Assembly (NCBI RefSeq): GCF_905171765.1
Contig: NC_053392.1
Location: 107,760,821 to 107,824,820, forward strand
Direction: 5' to 3'
Origin: Bufo bufo
Taxonomy: Eukaryota; Chordata; Amphibia; Anura; Bufonidae
Length of the DNA stretch: 64,000 bases
Shown here: one piece after another, positions 32,529 to 44,501 of the stretch
How the letters are laid out: the number at the start of each line of letters is the position of its first letter
Position numbering within the stretch: the first letter of the stretch is position 1
The notes under the pieces: generated by a model
Told to the model about the DNA's origin: nothing
Seen by the model: only the letters and a program-made list of their open reading frames with translations
The model's database searches: none
Made by a program: the position numbers and the translations under genes

Positions 32529-32961
32529 TAATGGTGAATTTACAGACTTTTTATTTTAACTCACAGCACTAGACAGGGCGGTCCCTTTTCCCCACTTCTA
32601 TTTGCTTTATTTATAGAGCCCCTGGCTATAAAATTCAGGTCACACCCCTTCATACAGAGATTTGAGTGTCAAAGCATTGATGATAAAGTATTGTTATATG
32701 CGGTTGATATTCTTTTTAAAATATCTCTGAAGACATTCTCCCCAAGAGATTTGGTAGTTTTTATGGACTTTCTATTAACTGGTCTAAAACCAAGCTCTTG
32801 CCATTGGATAGGGACCGTGTTAAAAATCCTGGGGAAAAATATGATAGTTCAGGAGGTGTCTGAGTTACAATACCTGGGGATATGTATAAATAGGAGTTTG
32901 AATATTTATCGCTCAATATACTGCTGCTTATTCATAAAATTAGAAAAAAAATCAACGTCTG

Positions 32962-33266
32962 GATCGGTAACCATGGCAACCAGGACGCTACTGCTGTCCC
33001 GGTTGCCATGGTTACTTAGCAATTTGTAGCAGCATTATACTTACCTGCGAGCTGCGATGTCTGCGTCCGGCCGGGAGCTCCTCCTACTGGTAAGTGACAG
33101 GTCTGTGCGGCGCATTGCTTAATGACCTGTCACTTACCAGTAGGAGGAGCTCCCGGCCGGACGCAGACATCGCAGCTCGCAGGTAAGTATAATGCTGCTA
33201 CAAATTGCTAAGTAACCATGGCAACCGGGACAGCAGTAGCATCCTGGTTGCCATGGTTACCGATCG
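32962..33266. repeat. 305-bp near-perfect palindrome
   Basis: The left arm starts atcggtaaccatggcaacc and the right arm ends ggttgccatggttaccgat. Both arms contain taggaggagctcccggccgg or its complement, and they meet near 33,112 (gcattgcttaatgacc). It is probably a foldback MITE in the L1 copy. Clear flanking duplications were not found. Confidence 0.85.
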
Positions 33267-33354
33267 GAGTCCCAGCGATTAAACTGGGACTCCGATCGGT
33301 ACTCTCCGCTGCCACCAATGATAGGGGGGGAGATTTTAATTAGGAGGGGGAGGA

Positions 33355-33725
33355 AGGGGAGAGGGCCCACTGGCCACCAACAAGTTAACTACAGGGGAGG
33401 GAGGGGGGCCGGCCGCACTGGCCACCAACAAGTTAACTACAGGGGAGGGAGGGGGGCCCACTGGCCACCAACGAGTTAACTACAGGGGAGGGAGGGGGGC
33501 CGGCCGCACTGGCCACCAACGAGTTAACTACAGGGGAGGGAGGGGGGCCCACTGGCCACCAACAAGTTAACTACAGGGGAGGGAGGGGGGCCCACTGGCC
33601 ACCAACGTGTTAACTACAGGGGAGGGAGGGGGGGGCCAGCCGCACTGGCCACCAATGTGTTAACTACAGGGGGGGGGCCCACTGGCCACCTGTTAACTAC
33701 AGGGGGGGGGGGCTGCCCCCTGCTG
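33355..33725. repeat. G-rich minisatellite, ~50-57-bp units
   Basis: About eight units of ggccaccaacaagttaacta followed by caggggagggaggggggcc, alternating with and without an extra ggccgca. Every unit carries runs of three to eight G separated by single A, which could form G-quadruplexes on the plus strand. No reading frame. It lies next to the 305-bp palindrome. Confidence 0.88.
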
Positions 33726-33882
33726 CCTGGCAGCACCTGCCAGGCAGCAGGGGGCAGTCATGTACACAGTTCTTTTAGTATATTCTAACCTGAAGCGTCC
33801 CCATCACCATGGGGACGCCTCTGTGTTAGAATATACTGTCGGTTCTGAGTTTTCACGAAGTGAAAACTCAGCTATGAAAAAG
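33706..33882. repeat. Foldback repeat shared with 9,350-9,660
   Basis: ccccctgctgcctggcagca folds back on gccaggcagcagggggc (33,742-33,757). It is followed by attctaacctgaagcgtccc, catggggacgcctctgtgtt and agaatatactgtc, the same palindromic module as at 9340-9480. It appears to be a mobile foldback module present twice in the window. Confidence 0.65.
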
Positions 33883-33884
33883 CT

Positions 33885-34206
33885 TTTATGCAGACGGATC
33901 TTCGGATCCGTCCCTATAAAAAGTAACCTACGGACACGGATCACGGACACGGATGCCAATCTTGTGTGCATCCGTGTTCTTTCACGGACCCATTGACTTG
34001 AATGGGTCCGTGAACCGTTGTCCGTCAAAAAAATAGGACAGGTCAGATTTTTTTGACGGACAGGATACACGGATCACGGTCTCGGCTGCAAAACGGTGCA
34101 TTTTCCGATTTTTCCACGGACCCATTGAAAGTCAATGGGTCCACGAAAAAAGACAGAAAAGGGCACAACGGCCACGGATGCACACAACGGTCGTGTGCAT
34201 GAGGCC
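33885..34206. mobile_element. Harbinger MITE fragment, right end kept
   Basis: The right end cgtgtgcatgaggcc (to 34,206) is followed by tta and matches the GGCCTCATGCACACG family at 44,502 and 45,691. The interior has cacggatcacggacacgg repeats and a cattgacttgaatgggtcc palindrome. The left terminal repeat is missing. Confidence 0.7.
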
Positions 34207-35579
34207 TTAATCTGAGGCAGAAAAAGGGTTAGACTGAAACCGGCCTATCTTAATATAACAAGAGAACGGGGAAGCCTTTCCATCCCAAATATGGGATATT
34301 ACTTTATCGCATTTATTGTAGTTTTTGGTCAAGTGGGATGAACCTGTGTTCATATATTATTGGGTTTTTGTTTTGTTTAAAGGCTATGATAACATTTTTC
34401 AATTGTTGGATTCAGGGCAATTGCATACTAATAGATATAAAGGGGCAACATTGTGTTATCTTTATGATAAGCTGTGGCACTGGCTTAACATGTTATTTGA
34501 GTGCTCTAAAGCTACAGTATACTTGCCCTTATAGGGTAATAACTACATTTAGGAATTTCATCAGGTTACCCAGCATGAAAGATGTCACCTTATTCCCTGA
34601 AAAAATGTAATAAAAAGTATAAAAAAGTAATCAAAAAGACCTCTGTCAGGGAGGTACAAAGAAATCACTGGGCTCCATAGCAAGAATCTAAATTGGGCCT
34701 CCATTCTCTATTCATAGCCCCACTCTCTACTCGTTCATGGCCAGTATATACAGCAGTGTTCTTATATGTAAGGTATGATGCATAACTTACAGCTCATACC
34801 TCAAATATCAGTACAGTGCTGGATATACTATATACAGTATCTGTACACACTGCATACCTTGTACCTTATATGTCAGTACACTGCTGTATATACTATATAC
34901 ATGTATCTGTACACACTGTATCTATTGTACCATGCACCTCATATATTAGTGCACTATTGTATATACTATATATCTGTACACACTGCATCTATTATACCTT
35001 GTACCCAGGGACGGTTTCAGACAAAGTGTGGCCCTGGGCAAAATTGAAAGTGGGGCCCCAAATCCTGAAATATTGGACCAGAAGTCTGACAGCACTTTGT
35101 AGGCATGGGCAGAGGTTGCAACCACAGCAGCTGATTGTAGAATTCCACATTATCTCTCTTGGGCCTTTCCACTGTAAGCTGCTGATCTTGCAGCCTCTTT
35201 GGGTATGTTCACACAGAGTATTTTCTGTGCTTAAAAAAAACTAATGCAGAATCTGCATCAGGTTTTTTTGGATGTGTTTTTTCTGATGCATTTTATAATA
35301 CACTTTTTGATGCAGTTTTGCTGTGTAATTTCATTAATGCCCATTTTCAAAGGGAATTCTGGACATGGAACCCACATGAAGAATGGCCAGGGCACTTCTT
35401 TTTTTTCATAGTGCAGTTTATAAGCAGAAAAAAAGGGTCTGTCCCATCTGGGCCCCTTAGGTGAAGGTAGAGCACAATATGCATGCATGGTCATCCTCAA
35501 TTATGCTAATAGTGTTCTGATAATAGCTGATCACTGGCAATTCCATAGCAGTGAATGGAGATAATGCTGCGAATGCACA

Positions 35580-35960
35580 TTGTTATGGCGGATCTGTGGA
35601 GGACGCACTGTTATGGGGGATCTGTGGATTACGCACTGTTATGGAGGATCTGTGTATGACACTGTTATGGGGGATCTGTGGATGAAACACTGTTATGGGG
35701 GATCTGTGGAGGATGCACTGTTATGAGGGAACTGTGGAGGACACATTGTTATGGAGGATCTGTGGATGACACTGTTATGGGGATCTGTGGATGACACACT
35801 GTTATGGGGATCTGTGGATGACACACTGTTATTGGGATCTGTGGATGACACACTGTTATGGATGATCTGTGGATGACACTGTTATGGGGATCTGTAGATG
35901 ACACACTGTTATGGGGGATCTATGGATGGCACACTGTTATGGGGGATCTATGGATGACAC
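35580..35960 (+). repeat. Minisatellite, ~28-32-bp units (gatctgtggatgacac)
   Basis: About thirteen tandem copies of ctgttatgggggatctgtgg atgacacac with small length changes. The same motif occurs in inverted form in the non-autonomous hAT at 27,650-27,970, which suggests a shared source. Confidence 0.85.
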
Positions 35961-36279
35961 TGTTATAATGTGTGACATAGCTTTACAGATTCCTTTATTA
36001 GCAGCCTTGGTCTGCTTTCCCCAATTACAGAAAAAAAATAAAAAGACACTGCTAATTTGGACCACAGATCTATACGCCTCTGCCCGCCCCCCCAATTAAC
36101 AATGCAGACCACCTAAACAATGCCGTCTTTAATGGCCTCTATGGCCCAGACAGCCATGCGGAAATTGAACGCAGAACAGCCATGTCACAAGCACCACATG
36201 CCACGTCACAAGCACGCTGTTTGGTGGTGTCCTAAAAGTGCTGCAGACCTAGCTCATACTGGAGTCACAGGGAGGACAC

Positions 36280-36780
36280 CGGACACAAGGAGCTCAAACA
36301 CAGCTCACAGAGGGGGCACACACCGGGATCAGAGGGGACACAGGGAGCACACATGGGGGACACAGGAGGCACAGGGAGCACACACAACTCAAACAGGGAG
36401 CTCCCACTGGGAGCACAGGGGGCACAGGGAGTGCACACAGGAGGCACAGGGAGTGCAAACAGAGGGCACAGGTAGTGCACACAGCGGGACACTTGGAGCG
36501 CACATAGCGGAACACTTGGAGCGCACACAGGGGGATACTGGGAGCACACACAGGGGGACACTGGGAGCGCACACAGGAGGCACTGAGTGCACACAGGGGG
36601 CATAGGGAGCGCACACAGGGGGGCACAAGGAGCGCACACAGGGTGGCACAGGGAGCGCACACAAGGGGCACAAGGAATTCACACAGGGGGGGACAAGGAA
36701 TGCATACAGGGGGGGCACAGGGAGTGCACACAGGGGGGCACAGGGAGCACGCACAGGGGGCACAGGGAGTGCACACATAC
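36280..36780 (+). repeat. Minisatellite, ~21-30-bp units (acacagggggcacagggagc)
   Basis: More than fifteen imperfect units of ggcacagggagcgcacacag. One strand is Cys/Pro-rich in every frame when translated, which produces spurious frames of 130-270 codons. No gene is present. Confidence 0.85.
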
Positions 36781-36900
36781 ATATATACATAGTATATAGA
36801 GCAGTATACTGATATGAGAAGTACAAGGTATAATAGATGCAGTGTGTACAAATACATGTGGTCAATATATACTAGTGAGATATATAGAGAGTAGAGTACA

Positions 36901-37565
36901 ATAGGGAATGGGGTGCAAATGAAGAGAAAGGAGGAGGACCTCCTCTTACCACTACATTCTAGTCTCAGTGGAGAGCTCATTGTGCAGTTCTTCTCCATGC
37001 TGTTGGGGGTTGAAGGACCTGTGATGATGCTCTGTGCAGTTCTTTTACTAAATGTACAAAACCTTCCCACATTGCATTGTGCCTCAGCAATGGTGTTCTT
37101 CTCCTTTGAATCTTGCAACTTTAGTTAACTAGTTCTCTGAACACCTCTACATTCCTGCCACCTGTCCGGAGCTACTGCCTGCCATTGTGCCTGTATTCTG
37201 GCAACCCTGAACCAGGAACCCTTTTGTACATGAACCCTATTTGCTGTGCCCTCTGCTCATCTAAATCTTCTGCCTGCTGATGTACCATGTCCTGGTGTCA
37301 TCTGCCCAGTTTTGGTCAGGTGTTCTTGATGTGAGACTACTCTTGGGGTGGCCATCTAGAGGTTCCCTGCAGTGAAGTCCAGATCCCTGTATTGGGTGAA
37401 ATTGTGAATATCAGGGAAGTTCTGGGACTCTGCTCACTAATTGATCCCATCTTCAAACCCTGAGAATTTTTGAACTCTAGTTCTACTTCTATCCTGCTGC
37501 CTTAATCATCTAGTAAAGTAGTCCCTAGCCCCTTCTTGCTTTCATCACCTTTTATACTATATACA
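36901..37565. other. No recognisable gene or repeat
   Basis: About 660 bp between the inverted-arm block and the Tc1 element. No terminal repeats or conserved coding motifs were seen. Confidence 0.45.
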
Positions 37566-39177
37566 GTGGGGGAAATAATTATTTGACCCCTCACTGATTT
37601 TGTAAGTTTGTCCAATGACAAAGAAATGAAAAGTCTCAGAACAGTATCATTTCAATGGTAGGTTTATTGTAACAGTGGCAGATAGCACATCAAAAGGAAA
37701 ATCGAAAAAATAACTTTAAATAAAAGATAGCAACTGATTTGCATTTCATTGAGTGAAATAAGTATTTGAACCCCTACCAACCATTAAGAGTTCTGGCTCC
37801 CACAGAGTGGTTAGACACTTCTACTCAATTAGTCACCCTCATTAAGGACACCTGTCTTAACTAGTCACCTGTATAAAAGACACCTGTCCACAGAATCAAT
37901 CAATCAAGCAGACTCCAAACTCTCCAACATGGGAAAGACCAAAGAGCTGTCCAAGGATGTCAGAGACAAAATTGTAGACCTGCACAAGGCTGGAATGGGC
38001 TACAAAACCATTAGCAAGAAGCTGGGAGAGAAGGTGACAACTGTTGGTGCGATTGTTCGAAAATGGAAGGAGCACAAAATGACCATCAATCGACCTCGCT
38101 CTGGGGCTCCACGCAAGATCTCACCTCGTGGGGTGTCAATGGTTCTGAGAAAGGTGAAAAAGCATCCTAGAACTACACGGGAGGAGTTAGTTAATGACCT
38201 CAAATTAGCAGGGACCACAGTCACCAAGAAAACCATTGGAAACACATTACACCGCAATGGATTAAAATCCTGCAGGGCTCGCAAGGTCCCCCTGCTCAGG
38301 AAGGCACATGTGCAGGCCCGTCTGAAGTTTGCCAATGAACACCTGAATGATTCAGAGAGTGACTGGGAGAAGGTGCTGTGGTCTGATGAGACCAAAATAG
38401 AGCTCTTTGGCATTAACTCAACTCGCTGTGTTTGGAGGAAGAAAAATGCTGCCTATGACCCCCAAAACACCGTCCCCACCGTCAAGCATGGGGGTGGAAA
38501 CATTTTGCTTTGGGGGTGTTTTTCTGCTAAGGGCACAGGACAACTTATTTGCATAAACGGGAAAATGGACGGAGCCATGTATCGTGAAATCCTGAGCGAC
38601 AACCTCCTTCCCTCTGCCAGGAAACTGAAAATGGGTCGTGGATGGGTGTTCCAGCACGACAATGACCCAAAACATACAGCAAAGGCAACAAAGGAGTGGC
38701 TCAAGAAGAAGCACATTAAGGTCATGGAGTGGCCTAGTCAGTCTCCGGACCTTAATCCAATCGAAAACCTATGGAGGGAGCTCAAGCTCAGAGTTGCACA
38801 GAGACAGCCTCGAAACCTTAGGGATTTAGAGATGATCTGCAAAGAGGAGTGGACCAACATTCCTCCTAAAATGTGCGCAAACTTGGTCATCAATTACAAG
38901 AAACGTTTGACCTCTGTGCTTGCAAACAAGGGTTTTTCCACCAAGTATTAAGTCTTTTTTTGTTAGAGGGTTCAAATACTTATTTCACTCAATGAAATGC
39001 AAATCAGTTGCTATCTTTTATTTAAAGTTATTTTTTCGATTTTCCTTTTGATGTGCTATCTGCCACTGTTACAATAAACCTACCATTGAAATGATACTGT
39101 TCTGAGACTTTTCATTTCTTTGTCATTGGACAAACTTACAAAATCAGTGAGGGGTCAAATAATTATTTCCCCCACTG
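37566..39177 (+). mobile_element. Complete Tc1/mariner element (Tc1-1), 1612 bp
   Basis: Begins cagtgggggaaataattatt and ends with the reverse complement at 39,158-39,177, flanked by the TA duplication (37,564-37,565 and 39,178-39,179). The terminal inverted repeats are long, about 208 bp each (37,566-37,774 and 38,970-39,177), with almost no differences, so this copy looks young. Long repeats with direct subrepeats (aaataattatttgac and aaataagtatttgaa near the outer and inner ends) are the IR/DR layout of vertebrate Tc1 elements. It contains one uninterrupted transposase gene. Confidence 0.95.
37929..38951 (+). CDS. Tc1-family transposase, intact, 340 aa
   Basis: The protein cuts and pastes its own element at TA sites. 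The ATG at 37,929 gives 340 codons to the TAA at 38,949-38,951, the usual Tc1 length. The N-terminal ~115 residues form a paired-like DNA-binding region of two helix-turn-helix units ([40 protein letters not shown]) joined by a GRPR-like linker ([14 protein letters not shown]). The catalytic domain has Asp153 (WSDETK), Asp244 (QHDNDPKHT) and Glu279 (NPIENLW) with 34 residues between the last two: DD34E. The Gly-rich [14 protein letters not shown] box is present. No stop, frameshift or missing catalytic residue is visible, so it could be functional. Upstream leader 37,775-37,928 is short. Confidence 0.95.
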   Translation: MGKTKELSKDVRDKIVDLHKAGMGYKTISKKLGEKVTTVGAIVRKWKEHKMTINRPRSGAPRKISPRGVSMVLRKVKKHPRTTREELVNDLKLAGTTVTKKTIGNTLHRNGLKSCRARKVPLLRKAHVQARLKFANEHLNDSESDWEKVLWSDETKIELFGINSTRCVWRKKNAAYDPQNTVPTVKHGGGNILLWGCFSAKGTGQLICINGKMDGAMYREILSDNLLPSARKLKMGRGWVFQHDNDPKHTAKATKEWLKKKHIKVMEWPSQSPDLNPIENLWRELKLRVAQRQPRNLRDLEMICKEEWTNIPPKMCANLVINYKKRLTSVLANKGFSTKY

Positions 39178-39179
39178 TA

Positions 39180-39848
39180 ACAGTTGAATGCAGAAGACTG
39201 GGCCATACATATCAAAGAACATATCATATGACTTTATTGGTGTGTTAAAGTATGTGATTGAAATGCTACATTTTTTATCTGATTATAAAATTTAATTGAA
39301 AACGAGACATGTTACAAACTTTACAAAAGGTCTAATCTATGGCATGGTTCTACTTATAGTGATATGCTCACACTAATAAAGACAAGAAAAAATACGTTAC
39401 TTATAAATTTGACATGAAAATTAAATAAATACATTTAAATTCAACCATAAAACTATGTCCAAAGCAGGTTGGATGAGAAATGGAAGCAGGAAGTTCGCTC
39501 ACTGCCAACTGAGGGAGAGAAGTGCCAGGTTCTACATACAGAATAAAGGTGTCTTCCTTCTCTCGTTATCTTCAAAGGTTGATGATTTATTGCAACGTTT
39601 TTTCTTTTAAACAAAACCCCTAAGGCAAAAGAAACTTGGATGAACACGGACATCGCTGCCAAACTTCTTTTCTTATGTTCTTAATTTACTACCCTTTGTC
39701 AGTAGCCTATACTTTGTGACTTTTACTGAACATTATACCTGGAATTCTATGTACCAACAAATCTCTTAATATTGTGTAGCTAACAACTTGCCAGCACATT
39801 TTGTGAAACAATTTTTAGAGTTTTTTTTCTTCATATTGTGTATGGATC
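39180..39848. other. No recognisable gene or repeat
   Basis: AT-rich single-copy-looking DNA between Tc1-1 and the next MITE. No conserved frame. Confidence 0.5.
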
Positions 39849-40245
39849 TTAAAGGGATTGTCCAAGATACCGTAATTAATAATCTCAGAAAACCCCTACA
39901 AATGCTTGAAAAAAATATATACTCACCCCTTTCTCTAATACAGTCTCTGTGGTGCTAGTCCAGCTCTCCTCACATTATTTGTTTACAAACAGCGGGCGTG
40001 ACATTCTAGGGTAGTACATCTGACTGCTGCAGCCAATCAGTGTCCTCACCTGTAGACTGCTGAGGACAGTGATTGCCTGAATCAGTAACATGCTGTATCC
40101 AGGCACATAACCACTGCTACTGGAAGATAATTGGAGAAAACAGTGGTGGAGAAAGTGGTGAGTATAGCATGTTTTTTTAATTTTTTTATTTTAAGCAATT
40201 GTAGGGTCGTCTGAGATTTTTAATTATCTCAGATAACCTCTTTAA
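39849..40245. mobile_element. T2-like MITE, TTAAAGGGA end
   Basis: The left end ttaaagggattgtccaagat (39,849) and the right end, read on the minus strand ttaaagaggttatctgagat (from 40,245), form imperfect ~40-bp inverted repeats with aatctcag inside. The TTAA target lies at both ends. The left terminus fits the TTAAAGGRR pattern of T2 MITEs. No coding capacity. Confidence 0.7.
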
Positions 40246-41855
40246 TTTTCTTTGTCATGGTTGTTTTTTTTTTTTTTTTTACTACATGCAAATATGAAAA
40301 CTATACCTTTTTTCCTCATTCAATCATTCAAATAATTCTGTGTGATCACACTGAACATGCTGGAAAGGAGTGCTTGCATTATTTAGTTGTTGCCATTTAC
40401 TGGTTGACCCCATTTAGATCAGATTCAATTAAGGGCCATGAGCTTAGTATTTGTGTCCACTGGGTTTTTACATCTGTATTTATGATTGTGTAGTATGTAT
40501 CCCTGTATCATTGCTTTTTCTACTTGATTATATCAGTATTATTTATAAAATTCTGTTTATATTGCGCATCCATTAGACTTCTAACTGTTCTGTGTTTTTT
40601 TTATCATGTTATTTGTTTTTTATTTTGCAATTGGTGGTGTTATCAAGATAACATTTTTAAATTTCTTATATTTTACTTTTATAACATAAAGTGCCACTAA
40701 ACTATGTGTTCTTCTTTTCTTTTCTTCTAGGGGATGTACACTTTTGTTAGGAATGGGCTACTATTGTGGTTTGGGCTCATGGTGGCATTCTTCATTCTTT
40801 ATATTTTACTTTGTATTCAGCAATAAGTAAGGTGGAGGGTAATAAAGATAGAAGAGCAAAGGTTTGAAAAATTTGATTCACTTTTTTTGCAGAATTTCAA
40901 AAAGATATTCGATTAGTTATGAATTACTTTGTCACAAATCACTTTCCATTGTATGGAGCTGGCGCAATGACGGGGAATGGCGATTGCAGTGCCCCCCCCC
41001 CCCCCCCCCGTCATTTAACCTCTCACATTAAGCTTTTCAGGGGTTAATCTCAATTGGTGGGGGTCCCAGACATTTCTGAGATATTTATGACACCTGCATA
41101 ATAACCCCCCAACAGATAAGCAGAGATGTCCCCATAGAGAATGTAGCTATAGTTTATTACTAGTGTGTCGAGCGAATAAAAGTATCCAAAGTGGACTTCA
41201 ATCCGAATTTCATTTTATCACAAAACCAAATTTCCTCTCACTTTGTGGTAACTAATAATTTTTTCCCCAGTAATGATGTCACTAGGCGGGCCCAGCCTGA
41301 TCACGTGGTGACATCATAACGCTCGCCGCAGGTCCTTTAGTGGGCTTTCTTCAATCAAGATGGGAGCAGACTGCATCTACGCAAGCAAGTGTATAAGGTG
41401 AGTATTTTTTAACCCCTGATTATAGTGTTCCCTGCCACTCTTTTTTTTTTAGTGCAAATACGGTGGTAGTAGCTACTAAAAGGGAGAGGCAATGGTTCTA
41501 GGGGAAAATATTAATAAATAGTTAAAATGGGTGAAATAACATAGAAGCTGCCATCTATGATATAATATGATGTCTAAGTTTCAGTTGTTTAAATCAAAAA
41601 GGAAAGCATACCGTAGGTGAGATAAAGAACAACTTAAAGAATTCTGGAGTGGCTAATGCCATAAAAGAAATATATAATTTATTTAGCTGCATTAACGCTG
41701 GTAAAGTGGAAGCCATAGGCTTTGTTCTCATCACCAAAACGTCTATGAAAAACCCATCTTCAAACATATGCCTATCAATCCTCCTGACATGTTTTTATTT
41801 AAGTTCCAAAAAGAATAGCACTCTACACTGGTAACCATGCCATCAAAATACTTAC
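40246..41855. other. AT-rich DNA without gene; poly-C tract
   Basis: No convincing coding sequence. A tract of about 18 C (40,992-41,009) and T-runs (40,264-40,280) are present. The 41,155-41,300 part has cgagcgaataaaagt and cacgtggtgacatcat motifs, but I cannot assign it to a known repeat. Confidence 0.5.
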
Positions 41856-42547
41856 TGTAACGGTCACGTCCACACACACACAGGGGGAGGGATAGTGACC
41901 ACTGCGCTCCACCCTCACCGCTGGCCCTGCCTACTTGCCTCACGAGTCCTGATGACAGGGGACAACTGGACGACAGTCCCTAACTTAGGATACGTGCAGG
42001 GAAGACAGACAAGACAAAATACGGAACATGAACGGACCGGGTCAGAACCAAGAGAGCTACGCAGTACAAAAGGGTTAAGCAAAGAATGGTCAGGAGAAGC
42101 CGGGGTCAAATACCAGGAGAGCAGAGAAGTACCAGAGGAATCCAAAGAGAGTAGTCAGGTGGGAGCCGAGGTCACAATACCAGGACGGATGCGCAGTACA
42201 GGAGGAGCAGGCAAAGGATCGTCAGGGAACGGAATCAGGTGAGCAATCAGTAGTCCAACAAATATCCAGGAACCTAGAAATTAACAGGCAACCTGTGACT
42301 AGAAGGCTGCCTGTATTTATAGTAGGGAGTGAGGGTCATGTGATGTGGCCAGCGTCACATGACCGACAGACCAACCAGTTGAGCACCGAGTGATCAGCTC
42401 GGCGCTCAAGGCAGACTTAGGAGCAGGGAGCCACCCAGCAGTAAAGCCGCCCTGGGAATGAGGTCAAACACAGAACCTCATTCCCAAAGCTAAGCAACAG
42501 GTCTGCGGGTAATGGGGGACCGAGTGCACCTTCGGAACCCCGTTACA
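41856..42547. mobile_element. 692-bp solo LTR with TGTAACGG/CCGTTACA ends
   Basis: Starts tgtaacggtcacgtcc and ends aaccccgttaca, an 8-bp inverted TGTAACGG terminus. The 5-bp duplication cttac lies at 41,851-41,855 and 42,548-42,552. TG...CA ends, a 5-bp duplication and absence of internal genes fit a solo LTR. The internal tatttatagtaggg (about 42,315) may be the promoter TATA box. The frame 41,895-42,242 has no similarity to anything and is not called. Confidence 0.8.
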
Positions 42548-42552
42548 CTTAC

Positions 42553-44501
42553 ACTTTTGGAGCAATTTTTCAATTGGCCTTTATTAAAAATATTGATTTA
42601 TTCTGTCACAAAGGGTTAACAGTTTTTTCTAGCTATGTGACTGGTACTTTCACTTTGTGTCGATCATCTAATAAACCTTATTTCTAATCTACTAAGGGGT
42701 GTCACCTTTAAGCCACATTCGTATCAGTAAGATCAGGATTGAGCTCTAAATAGTGTTTACAATCTGAGAGAGCAGCGATAAGGAGCCCATCTGCTCCCCA
42801 AATGACGGAAGAGACAGAAAATCCACAGGCAGCTAGTAGAGCAAGTCAGCATTACACAAAAAAGGATTCCATATTGTTAATAAAGACAATTGAAAAAATG
42901 ATTTTTATCTCGAAATAAAGATGTACTCCTAAAGATGCCCCCAAAGATGTACACAGCCTTTTAGCCTTGGATGGAAGCCAAATGTGAACTTGTGTCAAAA
43001 TCATAACAAATAATACTTTTGCTGCTGTACGCTCTTCTTCCAGGTCCTGAAGAAATCCATACCCACACTAAGCATTAGACTAGGTTTCATTGTGAAGAGC
43101 CATAAGAGCTTTACAACGCCAGGAAGTTACAGAAACATTTGCTTGACTGTTTTCCATAACTAAAAATGTGTATTAACTACACAGTAACTCATACTTTTAG
43201 TTTGCAAGGAATTTCACTATTTATATCTTACTTGTCGGAGAAACCTATTAAATGATATATTCTTTTTTGCCAGTCTATGCAAAAATTTTGTTTGCAGAAA
43301 TATATATTTTTCTCTGAGTACATTAGGAATAAAAGTTTATTGCTAGTGCAATTTACAACCAAATGCATATTCTAAAGTTCGAGTTTTTATGGTGATAAAT
43401 GGATCGGAGCAGTATATTCACTAACTAAAATTTCAGCAGCACAACCGTACATTGCAATGGGGCTCGATTTCCTAAACGGGGCTCAAGGCAACTTATGGTC
43501 CATTCAAGCCTCAGCTAAGCACATTTATTCATTCTCAAGTTTTACTGCCATGTATATCAAGATGACACAGGCTGGTATGAAAATCTGCTTTACAACACAT
43601 TTGCATTGCAGTTAAATGAATGTTGTTTGCATTTCATGTGCACAGCGCCAGCGTGATACAGAGCTACCAAAAATTAGTAAATGCAATGTAAATAGCCCAA
43701 TGGATATTGCAGAATTTTACTTTACTTAAAAACAAGTTAAAAACATGTAAATTGCACATCATGTAACAAGAGCTGGGTCAATACTGTGTAGAATGGGAAA
43801 AATGGGATATAATGCCAAATAATTGTAATTTTATCTATTATTTTGATATAGACCCCTCCAGCATTCTTAAGCATATTTTAATATTTGACCCTGATGCAAA
43901 ACCTGTAACAGGACCCCCAACTATCATGTGATAGGTATAATTTTAGTGTCTAATATGGCAGAGGGGCTGCTGGACATGATATGGCACCAGGTCCTCATGG
44001 TGATTACAACTTCCAATCCCATATTAAGTTACATCATTTTAAAATCCATAAACTGACCAGAAATGTTGCCAACCTCAAGAAGAAACCAATGCCATTTTGA
44101 GGTGTCTTTTACAGTATATTTTTATTTCCCATTCCCATCTAAAGTTTGCATTGTGTATATTATGTAGGTTTAGATAAATTCAATATCAAGTTTAGAGATT
44201 AAATTCTAGGTTTAAACAAGTAAAATCCTAACCATCAAGAACAAACCATCAACATCTTCTGCCTAAAACAAACTGGCATGTTGATGCCTGGTGACCAAAA
44301 CTCAACTTTTACCAATGTTTCTCCACTGAGACTGCAATGCAAACAAATTCTGAGTATAAGAATACTACAAAGTACCATATAAATTAATTGTATCCTTCTT
44401 TATTGTTTCGTGAACAGGCGAAACTGACAAAAAGCCAGTACTATATGCGTTTTGGAAGTGATGAGGAGTTCAGTGGTGCCCCACCCTCCCCATGAGCTTT
44501 A
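42553..44501. other. AT-rich DNA without gene; holds left arm of an inverted duplication
   Basis: No coding motifs. 43,693-43,950 reappears in inverse orientation at 47,387-47,645 with only a few mismatches. This may be the closest thing to ordinary host intergenic or intronic DNA in the window. Confidence 0.55.
43693..43950 (+). repeat. Left arm of ~258-bp inverted duplication
   Basis: From tagcccaatggatattgcag to ataattttagtgtc. The reverse complement is at 47,387-47,645. I counted about three differences (gatatt/gacatt and cacatcatg/cacgccatg). The 3.4 kb between the arms includes two MITEs and the PLE-2 end. Confidence 0.9.

Larger units (their letters stand above)
31600..34600 (+). pseudogene. 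L1-type ORF2 reverse transcriptase remnants
   Basis: Three blocks on the plus strand can be read as one L1 ORF2. Block 1 is 31,970-32,039 (GDNFIKYVQLLYRQPRAKVQ). Block 2 is 32,529-32,961 (NGEFTDF, TRQGGPFSPLLFALFIEPLA, YAVDI, ELQYLGICI). Block 3 is 34,217-about 34,600 (RERGSLSIPNMGYYF). L1 reverse transcriptases have GTRQGCPLSPLLF and YADD at these places. Here the catalytic motif reads YAVD, so the first Asp of the DD pair is lost. Between the blocks sit a hAT MITE, a Harbinger MITE, a 305-bp palindrome, a G-rich minisatellite and a MITE fragment. It is a dead copy used as an insertion target. Confidence 0.75.
34760..36900. repeat. Inverted-arm repeat block with two minisatellites
   Basis: The left side (34,800-35,005) holds three ~70-bp units of tatactatatacatgtatctg type. 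The right side (36,825-36,855) repeats tgtacacactgcatctatta taccttgtac exactly in inverse orientation. Between the arms are two unrelated minisatellites (35,580-35,960 and 36,280-36,780), a cagggacggtttcag start near 35,007 resembling a hAT end, and unassigned sequence. It may be one composite non-autonomous element. Long frames across the G/C-rich array (such as minus 36,294-37,118) are repeat artefacts. Confidence 0.55.

Noticed and set aside
34816..35244. 142-codon frame with repeated Tyr/Cys/Ile words
   Set aside because: Translation of ~70-bp AT-rich tandem units; the inverse arm at 36.8 kb gives the same words on the other strand.
36294..37118. 274-codon minus-strand frame rich in Cys and Pro
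   Set aside because: It runs across a G/C-skewed minisatellite; the repeating CxPCAP pattern is the translated repeat unit, and two further frames over the same array are also open.
41895..42242. 115-codon frame in the solo LTR
   Set aside because: No recognisable domain, low-complexity composition, and it lies inside a sequence bounded by TG...CA ends and a 5-bp duplication.
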